From the NCBI RefSeq assembly GCF_900172365.1, contig NZ_FWFJ01000010.1:1-64000 (forward strand): a DNA stretch of 64,000 bases, in the 5' to 3' direction. The notes under the pieces are model-generated. The model ran no database searches. It was not told the origin of the DNA and saw only the letters and a list, made by a program, of their open reading frames with translations. Made by a program: the position numbers and the translations under genes. The DNA comes from Roseovarius gaetbuli. Its GTDB lineage: Bacteria > Pseudomonadota > Alphaproteobacteria > Rhodobacterales > Rhodobacteraceae. Position 1 is the stretch's first letter. Each line of letters starts with the position of its first letter. Shown here one piece after another: positions 1-8,481 of the stretch.

Positions 1-107
1 AGGTTCTCGGCGCTCTCGCCCTTCGGCTCATAGTACAGATTTGACCGCGCCAATGTCAGCAACGCACATTGGCGGCGAACGCTTAGCTTATGGTTTCCGC
101 TCACCAT
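1..107 (-). CDS. IS3-family transposase OrfB, N-terminal fragment (runs off the window)
   Basis: Read on the minus strand from an ATG at 105-107, this frame gives MVSGNHKLSVRRQCALLTLA followed by RSNLYYEPKGESAEN, the familiar start of IS3-family OrfB (the integrase-like DDE partner). It overlaps the end of orfA, and the overlap holds an A-rich run (ggcAAAAAAtgg on the minus strand) where a -1 slip would fuse the two frames into OrfAB, as is known for IS3 elements. The catalytic DDE part lies beyond the window. Confidence 0.75.
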   Translation of the reverse strand, partial: MVSGNHKLSVRRQCALLTLARSNLYYEPKGESAEN

Positions 108-409
108 TTTTTGCCTCGCGTCCCGAGTAACTGTTGCGAGGCATCTGCCAAAAAATCCCGTTCCACCACAAGCTGGCCAATCTTGGAATGCAGCTTGTCG
201 ACTTCAGCTGAGCTTACCTGTTCTGGGGCTGCACCTCGGCGCGTGAATGCCGTTGCCATGTTCTCTATCGCCGCGCGTTTCCACGTGCCAATCTGAGTTG
301 GATGAACGCTGTATTTCTTCGACACCTCCGCCAACGTCATCTCCTCGCGGATCGCCTCAAGCGCAACACGGGCTTTGAATTCGGGTGAATGGTTTTTGCG
401 TTTCTTCAT
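101..409 (-). CDS. IS3-family transposase OrfA (helix-turn-helix)
   Basis: This 102-residue protein has the canonical OrfA layout. A basic N-terminus (MKKRKNHSPEFKARVALEAI) leads into a helix-turn-helix (residues about 10-50, with LAEVSKKYSVHPTQIGTWK). A leucine-zipper-like segment follows (VDKLHSKIGQLVVERDFL, about 70-90) and the C-terminus is LLGTRGKKW. OrfA binds the terminal inverted repeats and contributes the N-terminal half of the OrfAB transposase made by frameshifting. Length and sequence look intact, so the copy may be functional and recent. Confidence 0.92.
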   Translation of the reverse strand: MKKRKNHSPEFKARVALEAIREEMTLAEVSKKYSVHPTQIGTWKRAAIENMATAFTRRGAAPEQVSSAEVDKLHSKIGQLVVERDFLADASQQLLGTRGKKW

Positions 410-470
410 ACCGGATCACTTCTTTCGTCATGCGATCCACCTTAACAACTGGTCCGAAATTTCGCGACCA

Positions 471-1217
471 CCTCTGTGCTTGCCGGTCCGGTGGTCTGCG
501 GCATGAGCCAGGCCGCCAATGACTGGTGTGACCGCCACGTCGATGCCATCGACGAACCCGACCGCCCGATCCCCTCGGGCCGGGTGCCGGGCCGTTGGGG
601 GCTGTGGATCGCGCTGATCATGTCGGCGATGGCGCTTGGTATCGGCGCGCTGCTTGGTCCCTGGGGCTTTGGCGCGACGGTGTTTGGCGTGATCGCGGCC
701 TGGGCCTATTCCGCAGTGCCGGTGCGCCTCAAACGCTCGGGCATCTGGGGGCCGGGGCTTGTGGGGCTGTGTTACGAAGGGCTGCCCTGGTTCACCGGCG
801 CCGCGGTTTTGGCGAATGGCGCGCCTGCGCTGCCGGTGGTGGTTGTGGCGCTGCTTTATGCGCTTGGCGCGCATGGCATCATGACGCTCAATGATTTCAA
901 GGCCTTGGAAGGGCGACCGCCAGATGGGAGTCAACTCTCTTCCGGTCACGCTTGGGCCGGAGCGCGCGGCGCGCGTGGCGTGCTGGGTCATGGCCCTGCC
1001 ACAGGTGGCGGTGATCGCGCTTTTGTTGGGCTGGGATCGCCCCTGGCACGCCTTGGCGATTGCCGGGCTTTTGGCGGCGCAGTTCTGGGCGATGCGGGTC
1101 TTGCTGTCCGATCCCAAGGGTCGCACGCCCTGGTATAACGGCACCGGCGTCACCTTTTACGTCAGCGGCATGATGGTCTCTGCTTTCGCGCTGCGCACGA
1201 TTGGCGGTCTGGGATGA
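471..1217 (+). pseudogene. bchG: bchG (bacteriochlorophyll a synthase) remnant: 5' end removed by an IS, plus frameshift
   Basis: BchG is the membrane prenyltransferase that attaches the geranylgeranyl/phytyl tail to bacteriochlorophyllide a. The remnant starts at VLAGPVVCGMSQAANDWCDR, which contains the polyprenyltransferase NDxxD-type motif (here NDWCDRHVD), and runs in one frame to LNDFKALEG near 910. It then needs a change of frame to continue as DRQMGVNSLPVTLGPERAAR up to the TGA at 1215-1217. The break lies at a GGG run (911-913), where one G fewer would restore ...ALEGDRQMGV.... The first half of the gene is absent because the IS replaces it. The frameshift could be a sequencing error; the IS junction is not ambiguous. 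The stop overlaps the next start by 4 bases. Confidence 0.9.
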
Positions 1218-2506
1218 CCCTGAGCTGGCTTCAGATCGTCCGGCTTGGCCCGGTGCAAATGGCATTGAGCGCGATTGTCGTGCTGACCACCTCGACGCTG
1301 AACCGTCTGATGGTGGTCGAACTGGTCCTGCCGACGGTCTTGCCGGGGCTTTTGGTGGCGCTGCATTACGGCATTCAGATCACCCGGCCCAATTGGGGCT
1401 TTCTGTCCGACACGGGCGGCCATCGCACCCGTTGGATCATCGGCGGCATGCTGGCGCTTGCGCTTGGCGGGATGGGGGCGGCGTTGAGCGTTCTGGTGTT
1501 GGCCGAACATTTTGCCGTCGGCCTGGTGCTTTCGGTGGTCTCTTATGCCTTGGTCGGTCTTGGGGTCGGGGCCTCTGGCACCTCGCTTCTGGCGTTATTG
1601 GCCACGGCGACGGCGCCGCATCGCCGCGCGGCGGCGGCCACGATCACCTGGCTGATGATGATCGCAGGCATTGCGGTCACGGCCGCCACGGTCGGCTCGT
1701 TCCTTGATCCCTATAGCCCGGCGCTGTTGGTCAAGATCGTGGGTATCGTCACGACTGGCGCGTTTTTCGTGACCCTTCTCGCGGTCTGGGGCATCGAGGC
1801 CCGCGTCAGCGCCGACCCTGACCTGAATGCGGCGCCGATGAGGTTTCGCGAGGAGCTGGCCGAGATCTGGGCCGAACCCGAGGCCCGGCATTTCACCATC
1901 TTCGTCTTTTTGTCGATGACCGCCTATTTCATGCAGGAACTTATCCTTGAGCCCTATGCCGGTCTGGTGTTCGGCTTTACGCCCGGCCAATCGACAAGCC
2001 TGTCTGGCGCGCAGAATGGCGGGGTTTTCCTTGGCATGCTCAGGGTCGGCATCGCCGCCACAGGATTTTGTCTTGGCAGTTTGAAACACTGGGTCGTGGC
2101 GGGCTGTCTTGGCTCGGCCTGCGCGCTTGCAGGGATCACTCTGCTTGGGGGCCTCGGCGCGACAGCGGCATTCGTCCCGGCCGTTGTGGCGCTTGGCGTC
2201 TTCAACGGCATGTTCGCCGTGGCCGCGATTGGCGCGATGATGGCCTTGGCCGGGCAGGGGCGCGGCGCGCGCGAAGGCACCCGCATGGGGTTTTGGGGCG
2301 CGGCACAGGCGATTGCGGTCGGCTTTGGCGGGCTGATCGGTGCGGCCTCGGTTGACGTTATGCGCCTCTGGCTTGGCAATGATGCCCAGGCCTTTGGCAC
2401 GGTCTTTCTGTTCGAGGCCACTCTATTCGTTCTCTCGGCGCTGCTGGCGCTCAGGGTGATTGATCACGGTCGCAACCGCGGTGCGGCCCTTGTTGCGGGG
2501 GAATGA
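1214..2506 (+). CDS. PucC/LhaA-family MFS protein (BCH2 family) of the photosynthesis cluster
   Basis: This 430-residue, strongly hydrophobic protein has about 12 membrane segments and an MFS-like cytoplasmic loop (LSDTGGHRTRWIIGGMLAL, residues about 75-95). In Rhodobacter the gene between bchG and bchP is the PucC/LhaA-like ORF428 (bch2), thought to help deliver pigment or assemble light-harvesting complexes. Position and family agree with that here. It overlaps bchG by ATGA and bchP by 4 bases, so translation is probably coupled. With bchG destroyed upstream, expression now probably depends on read-through from the IS or on an internal promoter. Confidence 0.85.
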   Translation: MTLSWLQIVRLGPVQMALSAIVVLTTSTLNRLMVVELVLPTVLPGLLVALHYGIQITRPNWGFLSDTGGHRTRWIIGGMLALALGGMGAALSVLVLAEHFAVGLVLSVVSYALVGLGVGASGTSLLALLATATAPHRRAAAATITWLMMIAGIAVTAATVGSFLDPYSPALLVKIVGIVTTGAFFVTLLAVWGIEARVSADPDLNAAPMRFREELAEIWAEPEARHFTIFVFLSMTAYFMQELILEPYAGLVFGFTPGQSTSLSGAQNGGVFLGMLRVGIAATGFCLGSLKHWVVAGCLGSACALAGITLLGGLGATAAFVPAVVALGVFNGMFAVAAIGAMMALAGQGRGAREGTRMGFWGAAQAIAVGFGGLIGAASVDVMRLWLGNDAQAFGTVFLFEATLFVLSALLALRVIDHGRNRGAALVAGE

Positions 2507-3648
2507 GCATGTTTGACGTTGTCGTTATAGGCGGCGGGCCGTCGGGGGCCACGGCGGCCGATGATCTGGCGCGCTCTGGCTATAGTGTGGCGCTTCTGGA
2601 TCGGGACGGGCGGATCAAGCCCTGTGGCGGCGCGGTGCCGCCGCGCATGAACGCCGATTTCCACATCCCCGACAGTCAGCTTGTGGCCAAGGTCACCACC
2701 GCGCGGATGATCTCACCCACGGGGCGCAAGGTGGATATTGCGATTGAAAACGGCTTTGTCGGCATGGTCGATCGTGACCGCTTTGACGAATTCCTGCGGG
2801 CGCGGGCGGCCCGTGCCGGGGCCAGCCGGGTCACCGGCACCTTTCTGCGCATCGAGCGCGACACTGGCACCACCAGCGTGATCTATCGCGACAAGACCAG
2901 CGGCGAGGAGGCTCGTCTTGCCACGCGGTTGGTCATCGGCGCCGAGGTGCCCGGCGGCGACAAGATTCCCTATGTCATCGCCTGTCACGAGATTATCGAG
3001 GCCCCGCGCCCGAGCGAGCACTATGATCCGACCCGCTGTGACGTGATCTATGACGGCGCGATTTCGCCCGATTTTTATGGCTGGGTGTTTCCGCATGGCA
3101 CATCCGCCAGCGTTGGCATGGGCAGCATGATCCGCGAGGTCGACCTCAAGAAGGCCACCGCGCAATTGCGCGCGGCCTCTGGCTTGACCGACTGCAAGAC
3201 GATCCGCCGCGAAGGCGCGCCTATCCCTCTCAAGCCAATGGAGTGCTGGGACAATGGCCGCGAGGTTCTGCTTGCGGGCGATGCGGCGGGGGTGGTTGCG
3301 CTCTCCTCTGGCGAGGGGATTTATTATGCCATGGTCGGCGGTCGCGTGGCAGCGACGGCCTGTCTTGCCTCGGGGCGGGTGCGCGACCTGAAACTTGCGC
3401 GCCAATTGTTCATGCGCGACCATAAGACCGTGTTTCGTGTACTGGCATCCATGCAAAACGCCTATTATAGATCAGACGAGCGGCGCGAGCGGTTCGTGTC
3501 GCTCTGTCATGATATCGACGTGCAACGCCTGACATTCGAGGCCTATATGAACAAGAAACTGGTGCGCGCCCGCCCGCTGGCGCATGTCAAGATCGGCTTG
3601 AAGAACCTCGCGCATCTGACGCGGATCGTGCCCGAGTCTTACGTATGA
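2503..3648 (+). CDS. bchP: Geranylgeranyl diphosphate/geranylgeranyl-bacteriochlorophyll reductase
   Basis: This 381-residue flavoprotein reduces the geranylgeranyl tail of bacteriochlorophyll to phytyl. The N-terminal Rossmann motif VVIGGGPSGATAADDLARSG binds FAD. The segment LLAGDAAGVVALSSGEGIYYAM (about 258-279) is the GD-type second FAD motif of this family, and KPCGGAVPPRM is typical of BchP/ChlP. The length is normal and no internal stop is seen, so the gene is intact although the synthase gene upstream is broken. Its stop overlaps the idi start (ATGA). Confidence 0.93.
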   Translation: MSMFDVVVIGGGPSGATAADDLARSGYSVALLDRDGRIKPCGGAVPPRMNADFHIPDSQLVAKVTTARMISPTGRKVDIAIENGFVGMVDRDRFDEFLRARAARAGASRVTGTFLRIERDTGTTSVIYRDKTSGEEARLATRLVIGAEVPGGDKIPYVIACHEIIEAPRPSEHYDPTRCDVIYDGAISPDFYGWVFPHGTSASVGMGSMIREVDLKKATAQLRAASGLTDCKTIRREGAPIPLKPMECWDNGREVLLAGDAAGVVALSSGEGIYYAMVGGRVAATACLASGRVRDLKLARQLFMRDHKTVFRVLASMQNAYYRSDERRERFVSLCHDIDVQRLTFEAYMNKKLVRARPLAHVKIGLKNLAHLTRIVPESYV

Positions 3649-4160
3649 CGGTGCTTATTCCCACATGGGTGGGCGGCGATCTTGTGGCCGTCGAAAAGCT
3701 TGAGGCGCATCAGCGCGGTTTGCGTCACAAGGCGGTGTCGGTCTTCGTGATGGCGGGCGACGATCTTTTGATCCAGCGCCGCGCGCTTGGCAAATATCAC
3801 ACCCCGGGGCTTTGGGCGAATACCTGTTGCACGCATCCCAACTGGGGCGAAGACCCCGAACCCTGCGCGCATCGGCGCCTGACCGAAGAGCTTGGCATCA
3901 CCGGGCTGAGCCTCACGCACCGCGACCGCGTGGAATACCGCGCCGATGTGGGCGGCGGGCTTGTGGAACATGAAGTGGTCGATATCTTCATGGCGCGGCT
4001 GCCCGAGCGCATCCCGCTTGATCCCAATCCCGAAGAGGTGATGGAGACCCGCTGGATCAGCCTGAACACGCTGAACCTCGCGCTTGCGACGCACCCCTCA
4101 CGCTATACACCCTGGCTTCGGATTTACATGCAAGAGCATGCAGCGCAGATTTTTGCCTGA
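3645..4160 (+). CDS. idi: Isopentenyl-diphosphate delta-isomerase, type I
   Basis: This 171-residue Nudix-fold enzyme interconverts IPP and DMAPP for isoprenoid tails and carotenoids. Characteristic motifs are visible: TPGLWANTCCTHPNWGED (the active-site Cys in NTCC-H-P), AHRRLTEELGI (Nudix-like helix with the metal-binding Glu), and EVMETRWIS near the C-terminus. It ends the bchG-bch2-bchP-idi block, as in other Rhodobacterales photosynthesis clusters. The ATG lies inside the bchP stop overlap. Confidence 0.93.
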   Translation: MTVLIPTWVGGDLVAVEKLEAHQRGLRHKAVSVFVMAGDDLLIQRRALGKYHTPGLWANTCCTHPNWGEDPEPCAHRRLTEELGITGLSLTHRDRVEYRADVGGGLVEHEVVDIFMARLPERIPLDPNPEEVMETRWISLNTLNLALATHPSRYTPWLRIYMQEHAAQIFA

Positions 4161-4170
4161 CGGGAGGATT

Positions 4171-4233
4171 GGGGGCGCTGCCCCCATCGCCGCAAAGCGA
4201 CGATTCCCCCGGGATATTTAGGGCAAGAAGAAA
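4171..4233 (+). repeat. Interspersed intergenic repeat, copy A (hairpin plus conserved core)
   Basis: A perfect GGGGGC-gct-GCCCCC hairpin (4171-4185) is followed after about 20 bases by CCCCCGGGATATTTAGGGCA and AGAAGAA (4206-4233). The same two-part layout is seen at 47619-47667, and the core alone at three further places in this window. It lies between convergent genes, so the hairpin could also stop transcription after idi. Confidence 0.7.
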
Positions 4234-4242
4234 CGGCTGGGC

Positions 4243-5028
4243 CTATTTGCCTTTCCAGACCGGATCGCGCTTTTCGGCGAAGGCGCGCGCGCCTTCAAGT
4301 TGGTCTTCAGAGGCGTAAAGGGTGTCCACCGTCGCAAGCTGGCGTTTGGTAATCCGGTTCATCGCATCCTGAAAGCGCAGTGCTTCGGCGTCGCGTACGA
4401 TCTCTTTGATGGCGGCGTAGACCAGCGGCGGGCCGGAGGCCAATTGATCGGCCATGGCGCGCGCTTCGGCCATGAGGCGGTCGCCGGGGTAAAGATGATT
4501 GACGATGCCCCAGCGGGCGGCCTCTTCAGCCTCAAGCCAGCGACCGGTCAGCAGCATTTCCATCGCGATATGATAGGGGATGCGCTTGGGCAGTTTGACG
4601 CTGGCGGCATCGGCCACCGTGCCGGAGCGGATTTCGGGCAGGGCAAAGCTGGCGTGATCCGCCGCGAGGATGATATCGGCCGAAAGCGCCAGTTCAAGCC
4701 CGCCCCCACAGCAAATCCCGTTGACGGCGGCGATCACCGGTTTGTTGAGGCCGCGCAATTCCTGCAACCCGCCAAAGCCGCCAACCCCGTAATCGCCGTC
4801 AACCGCATCGCCATCCGCCGCCGCCTTGAGATCCCAGCCGGGGCAAAAGAACTTATCGCCCGCCCCGGTGAGAAGGGCCACACGCAACGCAGGATCATCG
4901 CGGAAATCGCGAAAGACCTCGCCCATGATGCGGCTTGTCTCAAGATCAATTGCATTGGCCTTGGGGCGGTCAAGCGTCACCTCCAGCACGGCGCCGCGGC
5001 GTTCGGTTTTCACTGGGCTTTGGGTCAT
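4243..5028 (-). CDS. Enoyl-CoA hydratase/isomerase family, probable carnitinyl-CoA dehydratase (crotonobetainyl-CoA hydratase)
   Basis: This is a 261-residue crotonase-fold protein. The oxyanion-hole region reads AVNGICCGGGLELALSADII (about 105-125), and the acidic residues typical of hydratases lie in the ALPEIRSGTVADA segment. CaiD-like enzymes add water to crotonobetainyl-CoA to give L-carnitinyl-CoA. The assignment to carnitine chemistry comes from the neighbours. The chosen start (MTQSPVK) overlaps the stop of the upstream synthetase gene by ATGA; a 19-residue upstream extension is possible but unlikely. It is the last gene of the operon. Confidence 0.8.
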   Translation of the reverse strand: MTQSPVKTERRGAVLEVTLDRPKANAIDLETSRIMGEVFRDFRDDPALRVALLTGAGDKFFCPGWDLKAAADGDAVDGDYGVGGFGGLQELRGLNKPVIAAVNGICCGGGLELALSADIILAADHASFALPEIRSGTVADAASVKLPKRIPYHIAMEMLLTGRWLEAEEAARWGIVNHLYPGDRLMAEARAMADQLASGPPLVYAAIKEIVRDAEALRFQDAMNRITKRQLATVDTLYASEDQLEGARAFAEKRDPVWKGK

Positions 5029-7067
5029 CTCTCGTCTCCGATCCTGATCAGGGCATCTGCGGCGATTGCGAAAGTTTCGCCACATATCAAAGGGTTGATT
5101 TCAATCTCGTCCAGGCGCGCCGCATTTGCGGTCACATAAGCCTGCACCGCCATGACCGCACGTGCAATGGCGTCGGTATCCACCCCCGACTTGCCGCGAT
5201 AGCCCGCAAGCAGGGGGGCGATGCGCAATCGTTTCAGGGCCGCGCAAATCTCGGGCTTTTGTACGGGCAGCAACAGGGATTGACTGTCGGCCATGACCTC
5301 GGTCAGCACCCCGCCCGCGGCAAGCGTCAAGACAAAGCCATGCGCAGGATCGCGCAGCACGCCGATCAACAGTTCGACCAATCCACCGGTGATCATAGCC
5401 TCAATGAGAAATCCGTCGCTTTCCATGTCAGCGGCGGCCTCGGCCACGGCCTCGGGGTTAGTGAGGCTTAGCGCCACCAATCCGGCCTCGGATTTATGCG
5501 CGACGCCCTGACCTTTGAGGGCAACAGGAAAGCCAAGGTGCTCGGCGACGCAGGCGGCCTCTTGCGCTGTCGCGGCAGAGCATGAGGCGGGCACCGAGAG
5601 GCCAAACCCGGCCAGGGCGTGCTTGGCCTCAGATTCAGATAGCATATGCACGTCATTCGGCGCGCCAGGAGGCAGGATCGGCTCTGGCGCAAGGCGCGGT
5701 AGCCCTAGGCGAGCGGAAAGCGCAATCGCGGTGAGGGCATCATCAAGCCCGATCAACGGGATCAACCCGGCGGCAATACAGCGCGCGATGATCGGCTCTG
5801 GCAGGGTCTCGGGCAGGGTGGACAAAAGCGCAAGCGGCTTGCCTGCACGGGCGCGGGCCGCACCGCCTGCCTCAATCACGCAATCCCAGGCCGAAGGATC
5901 GCACCGATCCGGGCGCGGAAAATCGACAATGACACAGCCCATCGCCACATCCCCCGCCAGCATTGCCGCGAACGTGTCGGTCATGCGCGCGACGTCACCC
6001 CAGATAAAGGTATGATAATCCAAGGGGTTGGCCAATGCTACCCGTGGGCCAAGCGCCGCGCGCAGGCCGTTAATCTGGACGGGATCAAGCGGTGGAAAGG
6101 CGATGTCGCGGCCCAGGGCGCTATCGGCCATCAGGCTTGCCTCGCCGCCCGAACACGACAGAGACACGATCCGGTTTGATGGGAGCGGCCCGGCCAAATG
6201 CAAGAGCTTGAGCGTTTCCATAAAGGCAGGCAGGCCCTCGACCTGCGCCACGCCGAGGCGTGCCAAAAGGGCGCGCGCGCCTGCGTCTGATCCAGAAAGT
6301 GACGCTGTATGCGAAACCGCCGCCGCGCGCGCCTGTTCGGATTTGCCCGCCTTGAGGGCGACGATTGGCTTGCCAAGGGCGCGGGCCTCGCGGGTGAGGG
6401 TTTCGAAGGCATCAAGATCGCCGATCCCCTCGATATGCAGGCCAAGGGCGGTCACACGGGGATCGGCCAAGAGCGCGCGACCAAGCTGCGCAAGACCAAG
6501 CTGCGCCTGATTGCCCGCCGTCATCAGATAGGCAATCGGCAAGCCGCGCGCCTGCATGCTCAGGTTGATCGCGATGTTCGAGCTTTGGGTCAGGATCGCG
6601 ACGCCACTTTCCACCCGCTGTCCGCCATGTTGATCCGGCCATAAAAGCGCGCCGTCGAGATAGTTGATGTAGCCATAACAATTGGGGCCGATGATTGGCA
6701 TAGCGCCCGCAGCCTCCAGCAATCGGTCCTGCAAGGCATCGCCATCGCCGGTTTCGGCCTGCATCTCGCGAAAGCCGCTGGCAAAACAGACCGCGCCACC
6801 AGCCCCGATGGCCGAGAGGTGCGCCACGACATCCAGCGTGGTCTCGCGATTGACGCCGATAAAGACCGCATCAGGCACGCCGGGAAGACCCTCAAGGCTG
6901 GCAAATGCCGCGCGCCCGGCAATCTCGGGGCGTGTGGGGTGAACCGGCCAGACAGGGCCGACGAAACCGATCTTGCCACATTGCTCAACCACAGAAGTAC
7001 ACCATGCGCCGCCACCTACGACAGCGATCGAACCGGGGCGTAACAGCCGATCCAAGCTGGGCGTCAT
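5025..7067 (-). CDS. ADP-forming acyl-CoA synthetase (acetate-CoA ligase family), probable gamma-butyrobetaine/carnitine-CoA ligase
   Basis: This 680-residue fused alpha-beta ADP-forming synthetase has an N-terminal CoA-binding Rossmann domain (RPGSIAVVGGGAW), ligase domains with the likely phosphohistidine site in AVSHTASLSGSDAGA (about 250-265), and a C-terminal ATP-grasp domain (from about 465, with GFPVALKGQGVAHKSEAG and EIEINPLI). Such enzymes make acyl-CoA plus ADP and phosphate. In this operon the plausible substrates are gamma-butyrobetaine, crotonobetaine or carnitine. The start at 7067 (MTPSLDRLLRPGS) fits the family; an in-frame extension to 7157 would read through an intergenic repeat. 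Confidence 0.8.
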   Translation of the reverse strand: MTPSLDRLLRPGSIAVVGGGAWCTSVVEQCGKIGFVGPVWPVHPTRPEIAGRAAFASLEGLPGVPDAVFIGVNRETTLDVVAHLSAIGAGGAVCFASGFREMQAETGDGDALQDRLLEAAGAMPIIGPNCYGYINYLDGALLWPDQHGGQRVESGVAILTQSSNIAINLSMQARGLPIAYLMTAGNQAQLGLAQLGRALLADPRVTALGLHIEGIGDLDAFETLTREARALGKPIVALKAGKSEQARAAAVSHTASLSGSDAGARALLARLGVAQVEGLPAFMETLKLLHLAGPLPSNRIVSLSCSGGEASLMADSALGRDIAFPPLDPVQINGLRAALGPRVALANPLDYHTFIWGDVARMTDTFAAMLAGDVAMGCVIVDFPRPDRCDPSAWDCVIEAGGAARARAGKPLALLSTLPETLPEPIIARCIAAGLIPLIGLDDALTAIALSARLGLPRLAPEPILPPGAPNDVHMLSESEAKHALAGFGLSVPASCSAATAQEAACVAEHLGFPVALKGQGVAHKSEAGLVALSLTNPEAVAEAAADMESDGFLIEAMITGGLVELLIGVLRDPAHGFVLTLAAGGVLTEVMADSQSLLLPVQKPEICAALKRLRIAPLLAGYRGKSGVDTDAIARAVMAVQAYVTANAARLDEIEINPLICGETFAIAADALIRIGDER

Positions 7068-7100
7068 TGGCTGATCCCTGGGTGTGCCGCACAGACGGGA

Positions 7101-7132
7101 GCCTCCGGCGGGGATATTTTCAGCAAGAAGAA
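7101..7132 (+). repeat. Interspersed intergenic repeat, copy B (left arm of an inverted pair)
   Basis: GCCTCCGGCGGGGATATTTT followed by CAGCAAGAAGAA matches the core of the repeat family. It faces copy C (7261-7291) in opposite orientation, giving imperfect 31-base inverted arms around about 130 bases of non-coding DNA between the acyl-CoA dehydrogenase and synthetase genes. Confidence 0.75.
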
Positions 7133-7260
7133 CTGGCCGTAACGCGATATTAACCAAGCACCGCGAGTCTGTTCGTACGGTACAGGCGGGGACGCCGATG
7201 ACCGTGCAAGGAGAAGAGGCGTGACCTTTTCACCGGGGGGGGCTTGCGGGCCTCCCCTTT

Positions 7261-7291
7261 TCTTCTTGCTCCAAATATCCCCGCCGGAGGC
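7261..7291 (-). repeat. Interspersed intergenic repeat, copy C (right arm of an inverted pair)
   Basis: Read on the minus strand this is GCCTCCGGCGGGGATATTTG followed by GAGCAAGAAGA, nearly identical to copy B. A G-rich/C-rich stretch (7234-7257) adjoins it, resembling the hairpin half of copies A and E. Confidence 0.75.
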
Positions 7292-7319
7292 ATGAATACT
7301 CTTTTGGACGGGCATCGCC

Positions 7320-8480
7320 TCAGGCTCCCAGGGGGCGAAGCAGATCGCGGCTTATGATATGGCGCTGAATTTCGCTTGTGCCGTCCCAGATCCGTTCGAC
7401 CCGCGCATCGCGCCAGAAGCGTTCGATGGGGAAATCATTCATCAGCCCCATGCCGCCGTAAATCTGCAAGGTGGCGTCGGTGACTCGCGCGAGCATTTCC
7501 GAGGCGTAGAGTTTGGCGCTGGCGATTTCGCGGTTAGCCGACAGGCCCTGATCCAACCGCCAGGCGGCGTTCAGGGTTAGAAGGTCGGCGGCGTCGATTT
7601 CCGTAATCATATCGGCAATCTGAAAGCTGACCCCTTGGAATTTGCCAATCTGCTGGCCGAATTGTTTGCGGTCTGCGGCATAGTTGAGCGCGTAGTCAAA
7701 ACAGCGCCGCGCGCGCCCGACGCTCATCGTGGCCACGGTAATCCGGGTGGCGTAAAGCCATTCGTTCATCACCGCGAAACCGCCATCGACCTCGCCCAGA
7801 ACCTGCGCATCCGACAGGCGGCAATCATCGAACTCCAGAATGCAGTTCTTATAGCCCCGGTGGCTGACCGACTTATAGCCGTCGCGGATGGTAAAGCCGG
7901 GCGTGCCGCGATCGACCAGGAATGTGGTGATACGCTTTTTCGGTCCGCGCGGGGTGTCGTCTTCACCAGTGGCGACGAAAACAATAATGAAATCAGCGTG
8001 ATCCGCGCCACTTATAAAGTGCTTTGTGCCGTTGAGAAGCCAATCCCCGCCGTCGCGCCGCGCCGAGCAGGTCATGCCGCGCACATCCGAGCCGGCGCCC
8101 GGTTCGGTCATCGCAAGCGCATCCATCCGCTCGCCGCGCACCGCAGGAAGCAGGTAGCGCTCGCGCTGTTCGCCCGTACAAGCCATCAGGATATTTTGCG
8201 GACGTCCGAAAAAGTGGTTAAGCGCCATCGACCCGCGCCCCAATTCGCGCTCGACCAGGGCAAATTCGAGATGGTTGAGGCCCGCGCCGCCGACCTCTTC
8301 GGGGAAATTACAGGCGTAAAACCCCAGATCAATCGTCTTTTGCTTGATCGCCTGCGCCACCTCGGGCGGCACCTCGCCGGTGCGCTCGACCTCGGCCTCG
8401 TGGGGGTAGATCTCGTTCTCGACAAAGCTGCGTACTGTCGAGACGATCATCTCCTGTTCGTCGCTCAATCCGAAATGCAT
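7320..8480 (-). CDS. Acyl-CoA dehydrogenase, probable gamma-butyrobetainyl-CoA/crotonobetainyl-CoA oxidoreductase (CaiA-like)
   Basis: This 386-residue protein has a complete acyl-CoA dehydrogenase fold: an N-terminal helical domain, a middle beta domain with ALAMTEPGAGSDVRGM (family signature), and a C-terminal helical domain with RKQFGQQIGKFQGVSFQIAD, LQIYGGMGLMNDFPIERFWR and RIWDGTSEIQ. The Glu of the last segment lies in the C-terminal catalytic region. In this context it would oxidise gamma-butyrobetainyl-CoA to crotonobetainyl-CoA, passing electrons to ETF. The start at 8480 lies one base beyond the stop of the upstream dehydrogenase gene; longer versions run into that gene. Confidence 0.83.
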   Translation of the reverse strand: MHFGLSDEQEMIVSTVRSFVENEIYPHEAEVERTGEVPPEVAQAIKQKTIDLGFYACNFPEEVGGAGLNHLEFALVERELGRGSMALNHFFGRPQNILMACTGEQRERYLLPAVRGERMDALAMTEPGAGSDVRGMTCSARRDGGDWLLNGTKHFISGADHADFIIVFVATGEDDTPRGPKKRITTFLVDRGTPGFTIRDGYKSVSHRGYKNCILEFDDCRLSDAQVLGEVDGGFAVMNEWLYATRITVATMSVGRARRCFDYALNYAADRKQFGQQIGKFQGVSFQIADMITEIDAADLLTLNAAWRLDQGLSANREIASAKLYASEMLARVTDATLQIYGGMGLMNDFPIERFWRDARVERIWDGTSEIQRHIISRDLLRPLGA

Positions 8481-8481
8481 C

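Larger units (their letters stand above)
1..470 (-). mobile_element. IS3-family insertion sequence, partial (continues past the window start)
   Basis: Two overlapping minus-strand frames with the IS3-family orfA/orfB arrangement occupy this stretch. The upstream end lies near 470: on the minus strand it begins close to TGGTCGCGAAATTTCGGACC, about 60 bases before orfA, and photosynthesis coding sequence resumes directly after it. The other end lies outside the window, so the terminal repeats and target duplication cannot be compared. The exact boundary is inferred from where bchG homology resumes. The element replaces the 5' half of bchG. Confidence 0.8.

Noticed and set aside
428..1153. 241-codon minus-strand ORF opposite the bchG remnant
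   Set aside because: It is a shadow of bchG in a GC-rich frame; the plus strand has clear BchG homology.
7064..7315. 83-codon minus-strand ORF between the dehydrogenase and synthetase genes
   Set aside because: It consists of the two inverted intergenic repeats and the start region of the synthetase gene; no protein family is recognised.
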